Source of the DNA: Alphaproteobacteria bacterium
GTDB taxonomy: Bacteria; Pseudomonadota; Alphaproteobacteria; UBA6615
Length of the DNA stretch: 64,000 nucleotides
Direction: 5' to 3'
Assembly (NCBI GenBank): GCA_011087645.1
Contig: JAALLF010000008.1
Span: 1-64,000, forward strand
Under the pieces are notes generated by a model, which was not told the DNA's origin, ran no database searches, and saw only the letters and a program-made list of their open reading frames with translations. Below are positions 37,614-47,243 of the stretch, piece by piece (within the stretch, counting starts at the first letter, position 1; each line of letters opens with the position of its first letter). The translations under genes were made by a program, and so were the position numbers.

Positions 37614-38860
37614 TGTTTGCGCCGATTGAATGGATGATCGCCGGACGCTATGTCCGCGCGCGGCGCACCGAAGGGTTTATCTCGGTCATCGCCCTGATCT
37701 CCTTTCTCGGCATCATGCTCGGCGTCGGAGCGTTGATCATCGTCTTGTCGGTCCAGAACGGTTTGCGCGCCGAATTGGTCAAAAGCGTCCTGGGTTTTAA
37801 GGGACATATCACCGTTATCGCGGCGGGGGGCGGCGAGCTGGGCGATTATGCGGCCGTTGCTGAGCGAATACGCCAGGCCGACGGCATCGCATCGGTCACG
37901 CCACTGGTCGAGGGCCAGATTCTAGCCGCTCATGCCGGCCGCTCGTCGGGCGCGCTGGTCCGCGGCCTCACCAAAGCTGATCTAAAAGTACGCCGGCTCG
38001 TGGCCGAGAATATCAAACAAGGCACGCTGGAGACCTTCAACGGCAATAACGCGATCCTTATCGGCAGCCGCCTGGCGTTGCATCTCGGCGCCGTTGTAGG
38101 CGACAAAATTACCCTGGTCTCGCCCAATGGCACGATTACTGCCTTTGGCACCGTACCGCGCATGCAGGCCTATACGATTGTCGGCATCTTCGAAGTGGGT
38201 CATTTCCAGTTCGACCGCAGTTTCATATTCATGCCCCTGGAGGCCTCACAGAAGTATTTTCGCCTGAATGAGGGCGTTTCCTTACTCGAAGTGTTTGTCG
38301 ACGATCCCGATGCCTTGCGCGGCCCCCGACAGGCGGTGCTCAGCGCCTTGGGGCCAAATCAACGGTTTTTCGACTGGCAGCAGGAAAACCGCACTATTTT
38401 CAACGCACTCCAGGTGCAGAAGAACGTCATGTTCTTGATCGTGACGCTGATAATTCTGGTCGCCTCCCTCAACATCGTCTCCAGCCTGGTCATGTTGGTG
38501 AAGGATAAGGGTTCGGCGATCGCCATTTTGCGCACGGTCGGCGCGCCGCGCGGCATGATCATGCGGATATTCTTGATCGCCGGCACCAGTATCGGCTTTG
38601 CCGGCACATTGGTCGGCGTGATCGGCGGTCTGCTCATCACCAATAACATCGCCAGCATCCAAGCTTTTCTAGAGGGATTGTCGGGCACCGAACTGATGTC
38701 GGCCGAAGTCTTTTTCTTCAGCCAACTGCCATCCGAGGTCGACCCCGGCGAAGTCGTCATGATCGCCGCCATGTCACTGGGGCTCTCCGTTCTGGCCACG
38801 TTATATCCAAGCTGGCGGGCCGCGCGCCTCGATCCAGTTGAGGCGCTACGCTATGAGTGA
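37613..38860 (+). CDS. lolC: Lipoprotein-releasing ABC transporter permease LolC/LolE
   Basis: Inner-membrane subunit that releases outer-membrane lipoproteins to LolA. It is 415 residues: one N-terminal helix (SVIALISFLGIMLGVGALII), a large periplasmic domain (about 50-260), and three C-terminal helices of the FtsX fold, ending with LYPSWRAARLDPVEALRYE. A single LolC/E gene plus lolD, as here, is usual in alphaproteobacteria (LolF-type homodimer). The GTG at 37613 overlaps the proS stop; the frame opens earlier inside proS. Confidence 0.94.
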   Translation: MFAPIEWMIAGRYVRARRTEGFISVIALISFLGIMLGVGALIIVLSVQNGLRAELVKSVLGFKGHITVIAAGGGELGDYAAVAERIRQADGIASVTPLVEGQILAAHAGRSSGALVRGLTKADLKVRRLVAENIKQGTLETFNGNNAILIGSRLALHLGAVVGDKITLVSPNGTITAFGTVPRMQAYTIVGIFEVGHFQFDRSFIFMPLEASQKYFRLNEGVSLLEVFVDDPDALRGPRQAVLSALGPNQRFFDWQQENRTIFNALQVQKNVMFLIVTLIILVASLNIVSSLVMLVKDKGSAIAILRTVGAPRGMIMRIFLIAGTSIGFAGTLVGVIGGLLITNNIASIQAFLEGLSGTELMSAEVFFFSQLPSEVDPGEVVMIAAMSLGLSVLATLYPSWRAARLDPVEALRYE

Positions 38861-39542
38861 GGCGGCATTGGCGCTCGATAATGTCGTCCGCACCTTCAAC
38901 CAGGGTGGCGAGACTGAACTTGAAGTGCTACGCGGCGCCTCTCTGAGTGTCATGCCGGGCGAGATGGTAGCTCTGGTAGGTCCGTCGGGCGCCGGAAAAT
39001 CGACGCTGCTGCATGCTGCTGGCCTGCTGGAATCGCCGCAGTCCGGCGAGGTCTTAATCGACGGCGAGGCCTGTGGAAAACTTGATGATGCGAAGCGCAC
39101 CCGGCTGCGCCGTAACCAGCTTGGTTTTGTCTATCAGTCGCACCACTTGCTGCCGGAATTCTCGGCCCGGGAAAATGTCGTATTGCCGCAGATGATTGCC
39201 GGCACCTCCCGACGCGATGCCGGGGCGCGGGCCGACGAACTGCTCGCCTCGGTCGGCTTGAGCGAACGGGCGAACCACCGGCCCGGCAAGATGAGCGGCG
39301 GCGAACAGCAACGCGTCGCGATTGTCCGCGCGCTGGCCAACAATCCGACCGTTCTGATCGCCGACGAACCGACGGGTAATCTCGACCCCGAGACCGCCGA
39401 CGGGGTGTTCGAGCAATTGCTCACCCTGGTTCGCACCCAAAAGCTCGCGGCCCTGATGGCGACCCATAACATGGCGCTGGCCGCCCGTATGGACCGTACC
39501 CTGTCCTTGCGCAACGGGCAGATTTCCTCCACCGAAACCTAG
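38853..39542 (+). CDS. lolD: Lipoprotein-releasing ABC transporter ATPase LolD
   Basis: ATP-binding subunit partner of LolC. Walker A GPSGAGKST, the Q-loop region FVYQSHHLLPEFSARENV (the LolD-type signature), ABC signature MSGGEQQR, and Walker B VLIADEPTGNLD. It is 229 residues from ATG 38853, which overlaps the end of the permease gene by 8 bases; an upstream start in the same frame is not needed. Confidence 0.95.
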   Translation: MSEAALALDNVVRTFNQGGETELEVLRGASLSVMPGEMVALVGPSGAGKSTLLHAAGLLESPQSGEVLIDGEACGKLDDAKRTRLRRNQLGFVYQSHHLLPEFSARENVVLPQMIAGTSRRDAGARADELLASVGLSERANHRPGKMSGGEQQRVAIVRALANNPTVLIADEPTGNLDPETADGVFEQLLTLVRTQKLAALMATHNMALAARMDRTLSLRNGQISSTET

Positions 39543-39615
39543 GCTTTTCCACAAACCGGGGCGATGTCGAATCGTACCCGGCGACGGTAAGCTGGCGGTC
39601 GGAGGATAAATTTCG

Positions 39616-42600
39616 ATGCAAGCTGAGTTCGTCCATCTACGCGTCCATTCGGCCTATTCCCTGGCCGAAGGGGCGGTGCGGATTCCTGAAATCGCCGGCT
39701 TGTGCAAAAAGCATGACATGCCGGCCGTCGCGGTCACCGACACCGCCAATCTGTTCGGCGCGCTGGAATTCGCCATGGCCGCAGCCAAGGAGGGCGTGCA
39801 GCCGATCATCGGTTGTCAGCTCTCGATCATGGCCGATGAAGACAAGGTCGCGGAGGCGGTCTCGTCGAATGCCCAGCAACAGGGCGCCTCGATCGGCGAG
39901 CTAGTGGTTCTGGTCCAGTCGGAGAGCGGCTACCGCAATCTTCTCCATCTGGTCAGCCAGTCCTACGCCACCGAAGATCCACTGCGGCGCGCGCAATTGA
40001 CCATGAGCGATATCGCCGATCACACCGAGGGGTTGATCGCGCTGACCGGCGGCGTTAACGGCGAGGTGGGGCGACTGCTCGCCAATGGACAGCGGCAGGC
40101 CGGTGAGGCGGCGCTGAAGTCACTGTCCGACCTGTTTCCCGACCGACTGTACGTGGAACTCCAGCGCCATGGCCTCGACAGCGAAGCGCGGCTCGAGACC
40201 GTATTAATCGACCTGGCTTACGCCAATGACCTGCCCCTGGTCGCGACCAACGAGGTGTTCTTCACCGATGTCGACATGTACGAAGCGCACGATGCTTTGC
40301 TGTGCATTTCGCAAAGTGCCTATGTCTCGCAGGCCGATCGCCGCCGGGTGACGCCTGAGCATCGTTTCAAATCGGCCGCCGAAATGCGCGCGCTGTTCGC
40401 CGACTTGCCGGAAGCCATCGACAACACCATCGTTATCGCCCGGCGCTGCGCCTTCATGCCATCGGCCAGCCAGCCCATGCTGCCACCTTTCGAGACCGGA
40501 ACCGATGTCGACGAGAATACCGAGCTGCGCCATCAGGCCGAGGCCGGCTTGGAAGACCGGCTGGCGCACCATGTCTACGACGACACAATGGACGCGACAG
40601 CGCGGGAAGAGGCTGGGCAACCCTATAAGGAACGTCTGAAGTTTGAACTGCAAGTCATTGAAGACATGGGATATCCGGGATATTTCCTCATCGTCTCCGA
40701 CTTCATCAAATGGTCCAAAGCCAACGACATCGCCGTCGGACCAGGCCGCGGGTCGGGCGCCGGATCGGTGGTCGCCTGGGCGCTCACCATCACCGACCTC
40801 GATCCACTGCGTTGGGGTCTATTCTTCGAACGCTTCCTCAACCCGGAACGCGTGTCGATGCCTGACTTCGACATCGACTTCTGCCAGGAGCGCCGCGATG
40901 AGGTGATCCACTATGTGCAAGAACGCTATGGCTACGACCGGGTGGCGCAGATCATCACCTTTGGCAAACTGCAGGCCCGCGCCGTCGTGCGTGACGTTGG
41001 CCGGGTGTTGGAGATGCCCTACGGCCAGGTCGACCGCATTGCCAAACTGGTGCCGGCCAACCCCGCAAATCCGGTATCGCTGCAGCAGGCCCTCGACACC
41101 GAACCGCAACTGAAAGAGCTGCGCAACAGCGACGAGAACGTCGCCCATCTGCTCGATCTGGCGCTAAAACTCGAAGGCCTGTACCGCAATTCCTCGACCC
41201 ACGCCGCCGGCGTGGTGATCGGCGACCGGGCGCTGGAAGAGACCATCCCGCTTTACCGCGATCCCCGCTCGGAAACCCTGGCGACCCAGTTCTCGATGAA
41301 ATATGTCGAGCTGGCGGGCCTGGTTAAATTCGATTTTCTCGGTCTAAAAACCCTCGATGTCCTGCAAAAAGCGGTCAAGCTTCTGGCCAACCGGGATATC
41401 GTCATCGATTTAGAGAGCCTGCCGCTGGACGATGCGGCGACCTTCGAAATGCTCACCCGCGGCGACACGACCGGGGTGTTCCAGTGTGAATCTTCCGGTG
41501 TGCGTGACGTCTTGCGTAAGCTCCGGCCCGACCGGTTCGAAGACATCATCGCCGTTGTCGCGCTCTATCGGCCGGGCCCGATGGACAATATCCCCAGTTA
41601 CATCAACCGCAAGCACGGCACCGAGACAGTCGACTATCTGCACGACGATCTCGAGGCTTGCCTGAGCGAGACCTACGGCATTCCAATCTACCAGGAACAG
41701 GTCATGCAGATGGCCCAGACCTTGGCCGGGTTTACCCTGGGCGGCGCCGACTTGCTGCGCCGCGCCATGGGCAAGAAGATCAAGGAGGAGATGGACGCTC
41801 AGCGCGATGATTTCGTGTCCGGCGCCAAAGAACGCGATGTCGACGAAGCCACTGCTATTCGCATCTTCGAGACCATCGCCAAGTTCGCCGGTTACGGCTT
41901 CAACAAAGCCCACGCCGCCGCTTATGCGCTGATCGCCTACCAGACGGCCTATCTGAAAGCCAACTACCCGGTGGAGTTCTTTGCCGCGTCGATGACCCTG
42001 GACATGGGCAATACCGACAAGCTGGCGCTCTACCAGCAGGAACTGGAACGCCAGAGCATTATTCTGCTGCCGCCGGACATTAATCGCTCCGAAGTGGAGT
42101 TTTCGGTGGAAACCACCGACAATCCGGATCCCGACGGGGACGCACAGCAGGTCGGCGCAATCCGCTATGCGCTTGCCGCCATTAAGGGCGTGGGCCCGGC
42201 GGCGATGGAGTTGGTGGTCCGCGAGAGCCACGATAACGGCCCGTTCCAGGGGGTTTTCGACGTCGCCGGCCGGGTCGACCCCCAGGCGTTGAACAAGCGG
42301 CTGTTGGAGCATTTGGTCGCCGCCGGCGCCTTTGACAGCCTCGACGGCAACCGCGCCCAGGTCTTCCTTGGCATCGATCGTATCTTGGGCCACGCCCATG
42401 CCCAGAACGCCGATCGCCAGAGCGGGCAGTTCAGTCTGTTGGGCGACAGCCAGTCCGGCGGGGTGGCCGATGCGCCGCGTTTGCAACCGGTCGACGATTG
42501 GCCCCAGGTCGAACGTCTCGAACGCGAGTTGGACGCGGTCGGATTTTATCTGTCGGCCCATCCTCTCGATGAATATGCCAGCGCTTTGGAACGCCTGGGC

Positions 42601-43149
42601 GTGCCGCGCTACGATAATCTGGCCGACACGGTCGCGGCTAACGGCGGGACCATGATCGTCATGCTCGCCGGCACCGTCCTCAACATCCAGCACCGCACCT
42701 CACAGCGTGGCAGCCGGTACGCCTTCATCCAGCTCTCCGACGCATCCGGCGCCTACGAAGTCACCGCCTTTTCCGAAGTGCTGGCGGCCAATCGCGAGAT
42801 GCTGGAAAGCGGTAAGCCGATCCTGCTGCAGGTGGCGGCGCGCCTCGAGGAAGGACAACTTCGCCTGACCGTCCAGTCGGTACGCGACATCGACGCCGCC
42901 GCGGCTTCGGCCCCGATGGTGATCAAAATCTGGGTCGACGATCCGGAGCCGCTACCAACCCTGAAATCGATCATCGACCGGGAAGCCAGCGGCGAAAACG
43001 GCAACAAGGGCAGGGGGCGGATCAGCCTGATGATCCCGTCGGCCGACCGCGAAGTCGAAGTACGCCTCGACGGCGCCTATATGTGCACCCCCCAGGTCCG
43101 CGCCGCCATCCGCGCCATTCCCGGAGTGATCGAAGTGCAAGAGGCGTGA
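39616..43149 (+). CDS. dnaE: DNA polymerase III subunit alpha
   Basis: Replicative polymerase of family C. An N-terminal PHP domain begins FVHLRVHSAYSLAEGAV. The active-site aspartates are in PDFDIDFCQ (Asp417, Asp419, Asp421). A helix-hairpin-helix region follows (YALAAIKGVGPAAMELV) and a C-terminal OB-fold (MIVMLAGTVLNIQHRTSQRG). It is 1177 residues. GGAGG lies 12 bases before the ATG. It follows lolD after 73 bases, a common neighbourhood in the group. Confidence 0.97.
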   Translation: MQAEFVHLRVHSAYSLAEGAVRIPEIAGLCKKHDMPAVAVTDTANLFGALEFAMAAAKEGVQPIIGCQLSIMADEDKVAEAVSSNAQQQGASIGELVVLVQSESGYRNLLHLVSQSYATEDPLRRAQLTMSDIADHTEGLIALTGGVNGEVGRLLANGQRQAGEAALKSLSDLFPDRLYVELQRHGLDSEARLETVLIDLAYANDLPLVATNEVFFTDVDMYEAHDALLCISQSAYVSQADRRRVTPEHRFKSAAEMRALFADLPEAIDNTIVIARRCAFMPSASQPMLPPFETGTDVDENTELRHQAEAGLEDRLAHHVYDDTMDATAREEAGQPYKERLKFELQVIEDMGYPGYFLIVSDFIKWSKANDIAVGPGRGSGAGSVVAWALTITDLDPLRWGLFFERFLNPERVSMPDFDIDFCQERRDEVIHYVQERYGYDRVAQIITFGKLQARAVVRDVGRVLEMPYGQVDRIAKLVPANPANPVSLQQALDTEPQLKELRNSDENVAHLLDLALKLEGLYRNSSTHAAGVVIGDRALEETIPLYRDPRSETLATQFSMKYVELAGLVKFDFLGLKTLDVLQKAVKLLANRDIVIDLESLPLDDAATFEMLTRGDTTGVFQCESSGVRDVLRKLRPDRFEDIIAVVALYRPGPMDNIPSYINRKHGTETVDYLHDDLEACLSETYGIPIYQEQVMQMAQTLAGFTLGGADLLRRAMGKKIKEEMDAQRDDFVSGAKERDVDEATAIRIFETIAKFAGYGFNKAHAAAYALIAYQTAYLKANYPVEFFAASMTLDMGNTDKLALYQQELERQSIILLPPDINRSEVEFSVETTDNPDPDGDAQQVGAIRYALAAIKGVGPAAMELVVRESHDNGPFQGVFDVAGRVDPQALNKRLLEHLVAAGAFDSLDGNRAQVFLGIDRILGHAHAQNADRQSGQFSLLGDSQSGGVADAPRLQPVDDWPQVERLERELDAVGFYLSAHPLDEYASALERLGVPRYDNLADTVAANGGTMIVMLAGTVLNIQHRTSQRGSRYAFIQLSDASGAYEVTAFSEVLAANREMLESGKPILLQVAARLEEGQLRLTVQSVRDIDAAAASAPMVIKIWVDDPEPLPTLKSIIDREASGENGNKGRGRISLMIPSADREVEVRLDGAYMCTPQVRAAIRAIPGVIEVQEA

Positions 43150-43219
43150 CGCGGCGCGCTAGATGACGCCCCAAATTGGATGGCCTATAGTTGGGGTCGG
43201 ACAGCAAGGGGATATGCCC

Positions 43220-43552
43220 ATGTCGACCAAATTAACAGATAAGACCGCAGCCGAATCCGCCGACCGGCCCATGGCGACGGGCAAACCCCTGTTCGAGGAT
43301 GACATGACCCGCATCACCCATTGGACCATGAACCCGGGTGAGCAGACCGGCTGGCATAGCCATGATTGCGACTATGTCGTTGTGCAACTCTCGGGCGGGC
43401 GTTTGCATCTCGATTACGCCGACGGCACGGAACGCGAAGTCGACTATGCGCCGGGGGGCACCTTGAGTGGATCGGCGTCGATCGAACACAACGCCATCAG
43501 CGTCGGCGACGAGGCTATCGTCTCGATCGAAATCGAGTACAAGAATAAATAA
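43220..43552 (+). CDS. Mini-cupin, copy 1 of 3
   Basis: A 110-residue single-domain cupin. Motif 1 is PGEQTGWHSHDCDYV with His46 and His48, and motif 2 has His90 in IEHNAIS, enough for a metal site. The sequence is about 60% identical by eye to the next gene, and the third gene is a more distant copy. All three end in EIEYK. I chose ATG 43220 because it gives the same MSTKL start as copy 2 and has AAGGGG upstream. Substrate and reaction are unknown; cupins of this size include dioxygenases, isomerases and binding proteins. Confidence 0.85.
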   Translation: MSTKLTDKTAAESADRPMATGKPLFEDDMTRITHWTMNPGEQTGWHSHDCDYVVVQLSGGRLHLDYADGTEREVDYAPGGTLSGSASIEHNAISVGDEAIVSIEIEYKNK

Positions 43553-43575
43553 CGAAACGGGGGGACGGGATACCC

Positions 43576-43905
43576 ATGTCGACAAAACTCATGGAAAAAA
43601 CCGCGGCGGAGGCGACTGACCGTCCGCTGGCGTCCTACGAGACGCTGCTCGATGACGAGCGGACCTGCATCACCCTATTCACCCTGAAGCCCGGCGAGCA
43701 AACCGGCTGGCACAGGCACGAATTTGACTATGTGGCGGTCCAGCAATCGCAAGGCCGGCTGCACCTGGATTATGCCGACGGTTCGGTGCGCGAAATCGAT
43801 TACACGCCCGGCGTCGCCTTGCCGGTAAAAGCGCCGGTCGAGCACAACGCCATCAATGTTGGCGATGTCGATATCATAGCCTTGGAGATCGAGTATAAAA
43901 CCTAA
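43576..43905 (+). CDS. Mini-cupin, copy 2 of 3
   Basis: A 109-residue paralogue of the preceding gene, starting MSTKLMEKTAAEATDRP and ending ALEIEYKT. The metal motif is PGEQTGWHRHEFDYV and the second His is in VEHNAIN. It starts 23 bases after copy 1 with GGGGACGGG upstream. It is probably a recent tandem duplication; the function is unknown. Confidence 0.85.
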   Translation: MSTKLMEKTAAEATDRPLASYETLLDDERTCITLFTLKPGEQTGWHRHEFDYVAVQQSQGRLHLDYADGSVREIDYTPGVALPVKAPVEHNAINVGDVDIIALEIEYKT

Positions 43906-43935
43906 CCCTCATGGGGTAACAATCGGGAGAACATC

Positions 43936-44274
43936 ATGTCCCAGCATCTTTTGAAAAAGACCGAAGACGAAATTCCGGCCGCGCAGCAAAGCCACTACGA
44001 AATCCTGCTCGACAACGACACCACCCGGATCACCTTCCACCGCATCCGCCCCGGCGAGCAGTCGGGCTGGCATATCCACGATACGAACTATGTGGGCTAC
44101 CACATCGAAGCGGCAAAGCTGCAATATGAGCGCGCCGACGGCTCGGTCGGCGAGATCCAGTCCGAGCCCGGCAAATCGTTCTTCTACGATGTCGGCGATG
44201 GTTTTGAACACAACGTCACCAATATCGGCGATACCGACATGGTCGCGCTCGAGATCGAGTACAAAAAGGGCTGA
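43936..44274 (+). CDS. Mini-cupin, copy 3 of 3
   Basis: A 112-residue, more diverged paralogue: PGEQSGWHIHDTNYVGYHI keeps the His-x-His and FEHNVTN the second His, while the strand after motif 1 differs (KLQYERADGSVGEIQ). It ends VALEIEYKKG. It starts 30 bases after copy 2 with GGGAGAAC upstream. The divergence suggests the copies have different ligands. Confidence 0.85.
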   Translation: MSQHLLKKTEDEIPAAQQSHYEILLDNDTTRITFHRIRPGEQSGWHIHDTNYVGYHIEAAKLQYERADGSVGEIQSEPGKSFFYDVGDGFEHNVTNIGDTDMVALEIEYKKG

Positions 44275-44307
44275 CAGCCCCGGAGGCGATCGGGGACCAA
44301 CCAAGGC

Positions 44308-44336
44308 TTGCATTTAAGGCCTGAGACCGCTATCAC
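44308..44336 (+). promoter_or_regulatory. Candidate promoter of rpsB-tsf
   Basis: TTGCAT (44308-44313) and TATCAC (44331-44336) with 17-base spacing, just after the mini-cupin cluster. This would leave an rpsB leader of about 140 bases. The match is moderate. Confidence 0.4.
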
Positions 44337-44344
44337 CCGTCGCG

Positions 44345-44468
44345 CGCAGGGGTTTTGCCCCTAAAGCGCAAATTCACATGCAGGATTTGCGGCTGAATGG
44401 GGAGACATCCCATAACAGTCGCTCCGGTGCCCTTCAACGGGCCACGTCCTGCAGAGGCTTAACCGGAG
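44345..44468 (+). promoter_or_regulatory. Structured leader upstream of rpsB
   Basis: A long 5' leader with two potential structures. AGGGG/CCCCT pair around TTTTG near 44348-44362 and are enclosed by GCGC/GCGC. CTCCGGT (44422-44428) pairs with ACCGGAG (44462-44468), enclosing a GCCC/GGGC hairpin (44429-44442). The right arm of the outer stem lies next to the ribosome binding region GGAGAAGGAGAG, so the fold could control access to it. Autoregulation of rpsB by S2 is known in other bacteria; that this leader does so is inference. Confidence 0.45.
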
Positions 44469-44483
44469 AAGGAGAGACCACCG

Positions 44484-45374
44484 ATGGCGGTCCCGACGTT
44501 TACCATGCGTCAGCTATTGGAAGCTGGCGTCCATTTTGGCCACCACACGCGCCGATGGAACCCGAAGATGGAGCAATACATCTTCGGCACCCGTAATAAA
44601 GTTCATATTATCGATCTGCAACAGACCGTGCCGATGCTCTATGCGGCGCTCAACACCACCCGCGACATCGCGGCCGGTGGTGGGCGAGTGCTGTTTGTCG
44701 GCACCAAGCGCGCGGCCAGCGACATCGTCGCGGATTCGGCGCGCAAATGCGGTCAGTACTATGTCAATCACCGTTGGTTGGGCGGCATGTTGACCAACTG
44801 GAAGACCATTTCCCACTCGATCAAGACCCTGCGTGATCTGGAATCCCATTTGGGCTCCGACGAAAGCGGCGGCTTGACCAAGAAAGAGCTGCTCAATCTG
44901 ACGCGCCAGCGCGATAAGCTGGACCTGGCGCTGGGCGGCATCAAGGAAATGGGCGGGCGGCCCGATATGCTGGTGGTGATCGACACCAACAAGGAAGAGA
45001 TCGCCATCGCCGAGGCCAAAAAGCTCGGCATTCCGATTGCTGCCGTGGTCGATTCGAACTCAAACCCCAACAATATCGACTTCCCGATTCCCGGCAATGA
45101 CGACGCCATGCGCGCCATTCAGCTCTATTGTGATCTGTTCGCCGGCGCCGTCCTCGATGGCCTGCAGCAGGAGATGACAACCAGCGGAGTCGATGTCGGT
45201 GAAGCCGAAGCACCGCCAGAGGAGAATCTCGCCGCCGTCGAACCGGAAGCCGCGGTAGCAGAGGCGGCTGCGGAACCGGCCGCGGAAGCTTCGGCTGAAG
45301 AGGCCGCACCAGCAGAAGCGGCAACAATCGAGGCGGCTGCAGCGGATCCCGAGCCGGCAAAAGACTCAGCATAA
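44484..45374 (+). CDS. rpsB: 30S ribosomal protein S2 with acidic tail
   Basis: Small-subunit protein needed for S1 binding and initiation. The start is [21 protein letters not shown], followed by [15 protein letters not shown], both family hallmarks. The folded core ends near residue 235. Residues about 240-296 are an extension of almost only Ala, Glu and Pro. At 296 residues it is about 50 longer than E. coli S2. GGAGAAGGAG precedes the ATG. tsf follows after 47 bases, as in nearly all bacteria. Confidence 0.97.
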   Translation: MAVPTFTMRQLLEAGVHFGHHTRRWNPKMEQYIFGTRNKVHIIDLQQTVPMLYAALNTTRDIAAGGGRVLFVGTKRAASDIVADSARKCGQYYVNHRWLGGMLTNWKTISHSIKTLRDLESHLGSDESGGLTKKELLNLTRQRDKLDLALGGIKEMGGRPDMLVVIDTNKEEIAIAEAKKLGIPIAAVVDSNSNPNNIDFPIPGNDDAMRAIQLYCDLFAGAVLDGLQQEMTTSGVDVGEAEAPPEENLAAVEPEAAVAEAAAEPAAEASAEEAAPAEAATIEAAAADPEPAKDSA

Positions 45375-45427
45375 TTTTGAGTTTTATCTCAAAGCGTTAT
45401 TAACAGTATCTCAGATGGAGAATGAAT

Positions 45428-46351
45428 ATGGCTGATGTCACTGCTGCAGCCGTGAAGGCGCTGCGTGAGCAGTCCGGCGCCGGCATGATGGATTGTAAGT
45501 CGGCGCTGGTCGAAACCGATGGCGATATGGACGCGGCAATGGATTTGCTGCGCACCAAGGGGCTGTCCGCTGCCGCGAAGAAAGCCGGCCGCGCCGCCTC
45601 AGAAGGGCTTATCGGGCTGAAGACAGCGGGCACCAAGGGCACGTTGGTCGAGGTTAATTCCGAGACCGACTTCGTGGCGCGCAACGAGACCTTTCAATCC
45701 TTTGTCGGCACGGTCACCGCAATCGCCCAAGATATCGGCGGCGATTTCGATGCTCTCAAAGCGGCGCCCTACCCGAATAGCGACCGCACGGTCGAGGAAG
45801 AGGCAGTACAGATGGTCGCCACCATCGGTGAGAATATCAGCCTGCGTCGCTCCACCAGCCTGGAAGTCACCAACGGTTTCGTCGCTCAGTATGTCCATAA
45901 CCGGGTCGCCGATGGCCTCGGCAAGATCGGCGTTATCGTCGCGCTCGAATCTGACGCGCCGGCCGACAAGCTGGCCGAGATCGGTAAAAATTTGGCGATG
46001 CATATCTGCTCGGCCGACCCTCAGTCGATCGATATTGCCTCGCTCGATCCTGCGGTGCTGGAACGCGAACGGAAGATCCTTTCTGACCAAGCTCGTGAAT
46101 CTGGTAAACCCGAGGAAATCGTGGAAAAGATGGTCGAAGGACGTTTACGTAAGTACTACGAAGAAAGCGTCCTGCTCGAACAGGTCTACGTCCTCGACAC
46201 GGATACCAAGGTTGGCAAGGCCGTCGAGGCCGCCGCTAAAGATGCTGGCGCGGATATCAAGGTCGCGGGTTATGTGCGCTACAATCTGGGCGAAGGGCTC
46301 GAGCAAAAAGAAGATGATTTCGCCGAGGAAGTTGCCCGTCTAAGCAACTAG
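45428..46351 (+). CDS. tsf: Elongation factor Ts
   Basis: Guanine nucleotide exchange factor for EF-Tu. The N-terminal UBA-like domain contains VKALREQSGAGMMDCKSAL, followed by the hallmark TDFVARNETF. It is 307 residues from ATG 45428, which has GGAG at the right distance; the ATG 6 bases upstream is too close. It ends in a dimerisation-type tail (EQKEDDFAEEVARL). Confidence 0.97.
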   Translation: MADVTAAAVKALREQSGAGMMDCKSALVETDGDMDAAMDLLRTKGLSAAAKKAGRAASEGLIGLKTAGTKGTLVEVNSETDFVARNETFQSFVGTVTAIAQDIGGDFDALKAAPYPNSDRTVEEEAVQMVATIGENISLRRSTSLEVTNGFVAQYVHNRVADGLGKIGVIVALESDAPADKLAEIGKNLAMHICSADPQSIDIASLDPAVLERERKILSDQARESGKPEEIVEKMVEGRLRKYYEESVLLEQVYVLDTDTKVGKAVEAAAKDAGADIKVAGYVRYNLGEGLEQKEDDFAEEVARLSN

Positions 46352-46451
46352 CCCTGGCGGTTATCCACCGACCACAGCCCCCGGAACAGCATCGTGGCTT
46401 GATCCTGCGCGGGATATGCGGCTAACAAGGGTTTCCGCGGCGTCAGTTGGC

Positions 46452-46482
46452 GCTCGAGTCGCCGGGTAACGTGGTACCCGGC
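46452..46482 (+). promoter_or_regulatory. Hairpin between tsf and pyrH
   Basis: GCCGGGTA and TACCCGGC can pair around a 6-base loop about 30-60 bases before the pyrH start. There is no T tract, so it is a weak candidate for a terminator or leader structure. Confidence 0.3.
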
Positions 46483-46516
46483 GGTCTCTCACCTTTGGCT
46501 CTACAGATCGCTTCCT

Positions 46517-47239
46517 ATGACAACGCCACCAAACTATCGCCGGGTCCTGCTCAAAATATCCGGCGAGGTATTGATGGGCGACCAGGAATTCGGCCTCGAT
46601 CCAAAGACCGTCTCACGTATCGCCGAAGACGTTCACGAAGTCTGCAAGAGCGGCGTTCAGCTGTGTCTGGTGGTTGGCGGCGGTAATATCTTCCGCGGCA
46701 TCTCTGGCGCCGCGGCTGGTATGGATCGCGCCAACGCCGACTTTATGGGCATGCTGGCGACCGTTATCAACGCACTCGCCCTGCAGAACGCGCTGGAAAA
46801 CCTTGGCGTCGATACCCGTGTGCAATCGGCCATTCCCATGTCGACTGTCTGCGAGCCCTATATCCGCCGGCGCGCGGTGCGGCACATGGAACGCAACCGG
46901 GTCGTTATCTTCGCCGCCGGCACCGGCAACCCGTATTTCACGACAGACACGGCCGCAGCCCTGCGGGCGTCTGAGATGGCCTGCGACTGTCTGTTGAAAG
47001 GCACCAAGGTGGACGGGGTCTATTCCGCCGATCCGGCGACCGATCCGGACGCCGAACGCTATGAGAAACTCAGCCATTTTGATGTCTTGCGGCAAGATCT
47101 CAACGTCATGGACGCCGCGGCGATCACACTTTGCCGTGAAAACAACATTCCGATATTGATATTTTCGATACAGAATAAGGGCGAGGTGAATAGGGTCATC
47201 ACAGGCGACGGCCGTTTCACGCTAGTTGAGGGAGGATAA
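46517..47239 (+). CDS. pyrH: UMP kinase
   Basis: Hexameric amino-acid-kinase-fold enzyme that phosphorylates UMP to UDP. It starts [15 protein letters not shown] and shows [10 protein letters not shown] and [16 protein letters not shown]. It is 240 residues. No strong ribosome binding site is visible before the ATG. The end is followed at once by frr, as in most bacteria. Confidence 0.97.
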   Translation: MTTPPNYRRVLLKISGEVLMGDQEFGLDPKTVSRIAEDVHEVCKSGVQLCLVVGGGNIFRGISGAAAGMDRANADFMGMLATVINALALQNALENLGVDTRVQSAIPMSTVCEPYIRRRAVRHMERNRVVIFAAGTGNPYFTTDTAAALRASEMACDCLLKGTKVDGVYSADPATDPDAERYEKLSHFDVLRQDLNVMDAAAITLCRENNIPILIFSIQNKGEVNRVITGDGRFTLVEGG

Positions 47240-47243
47240 TCAG

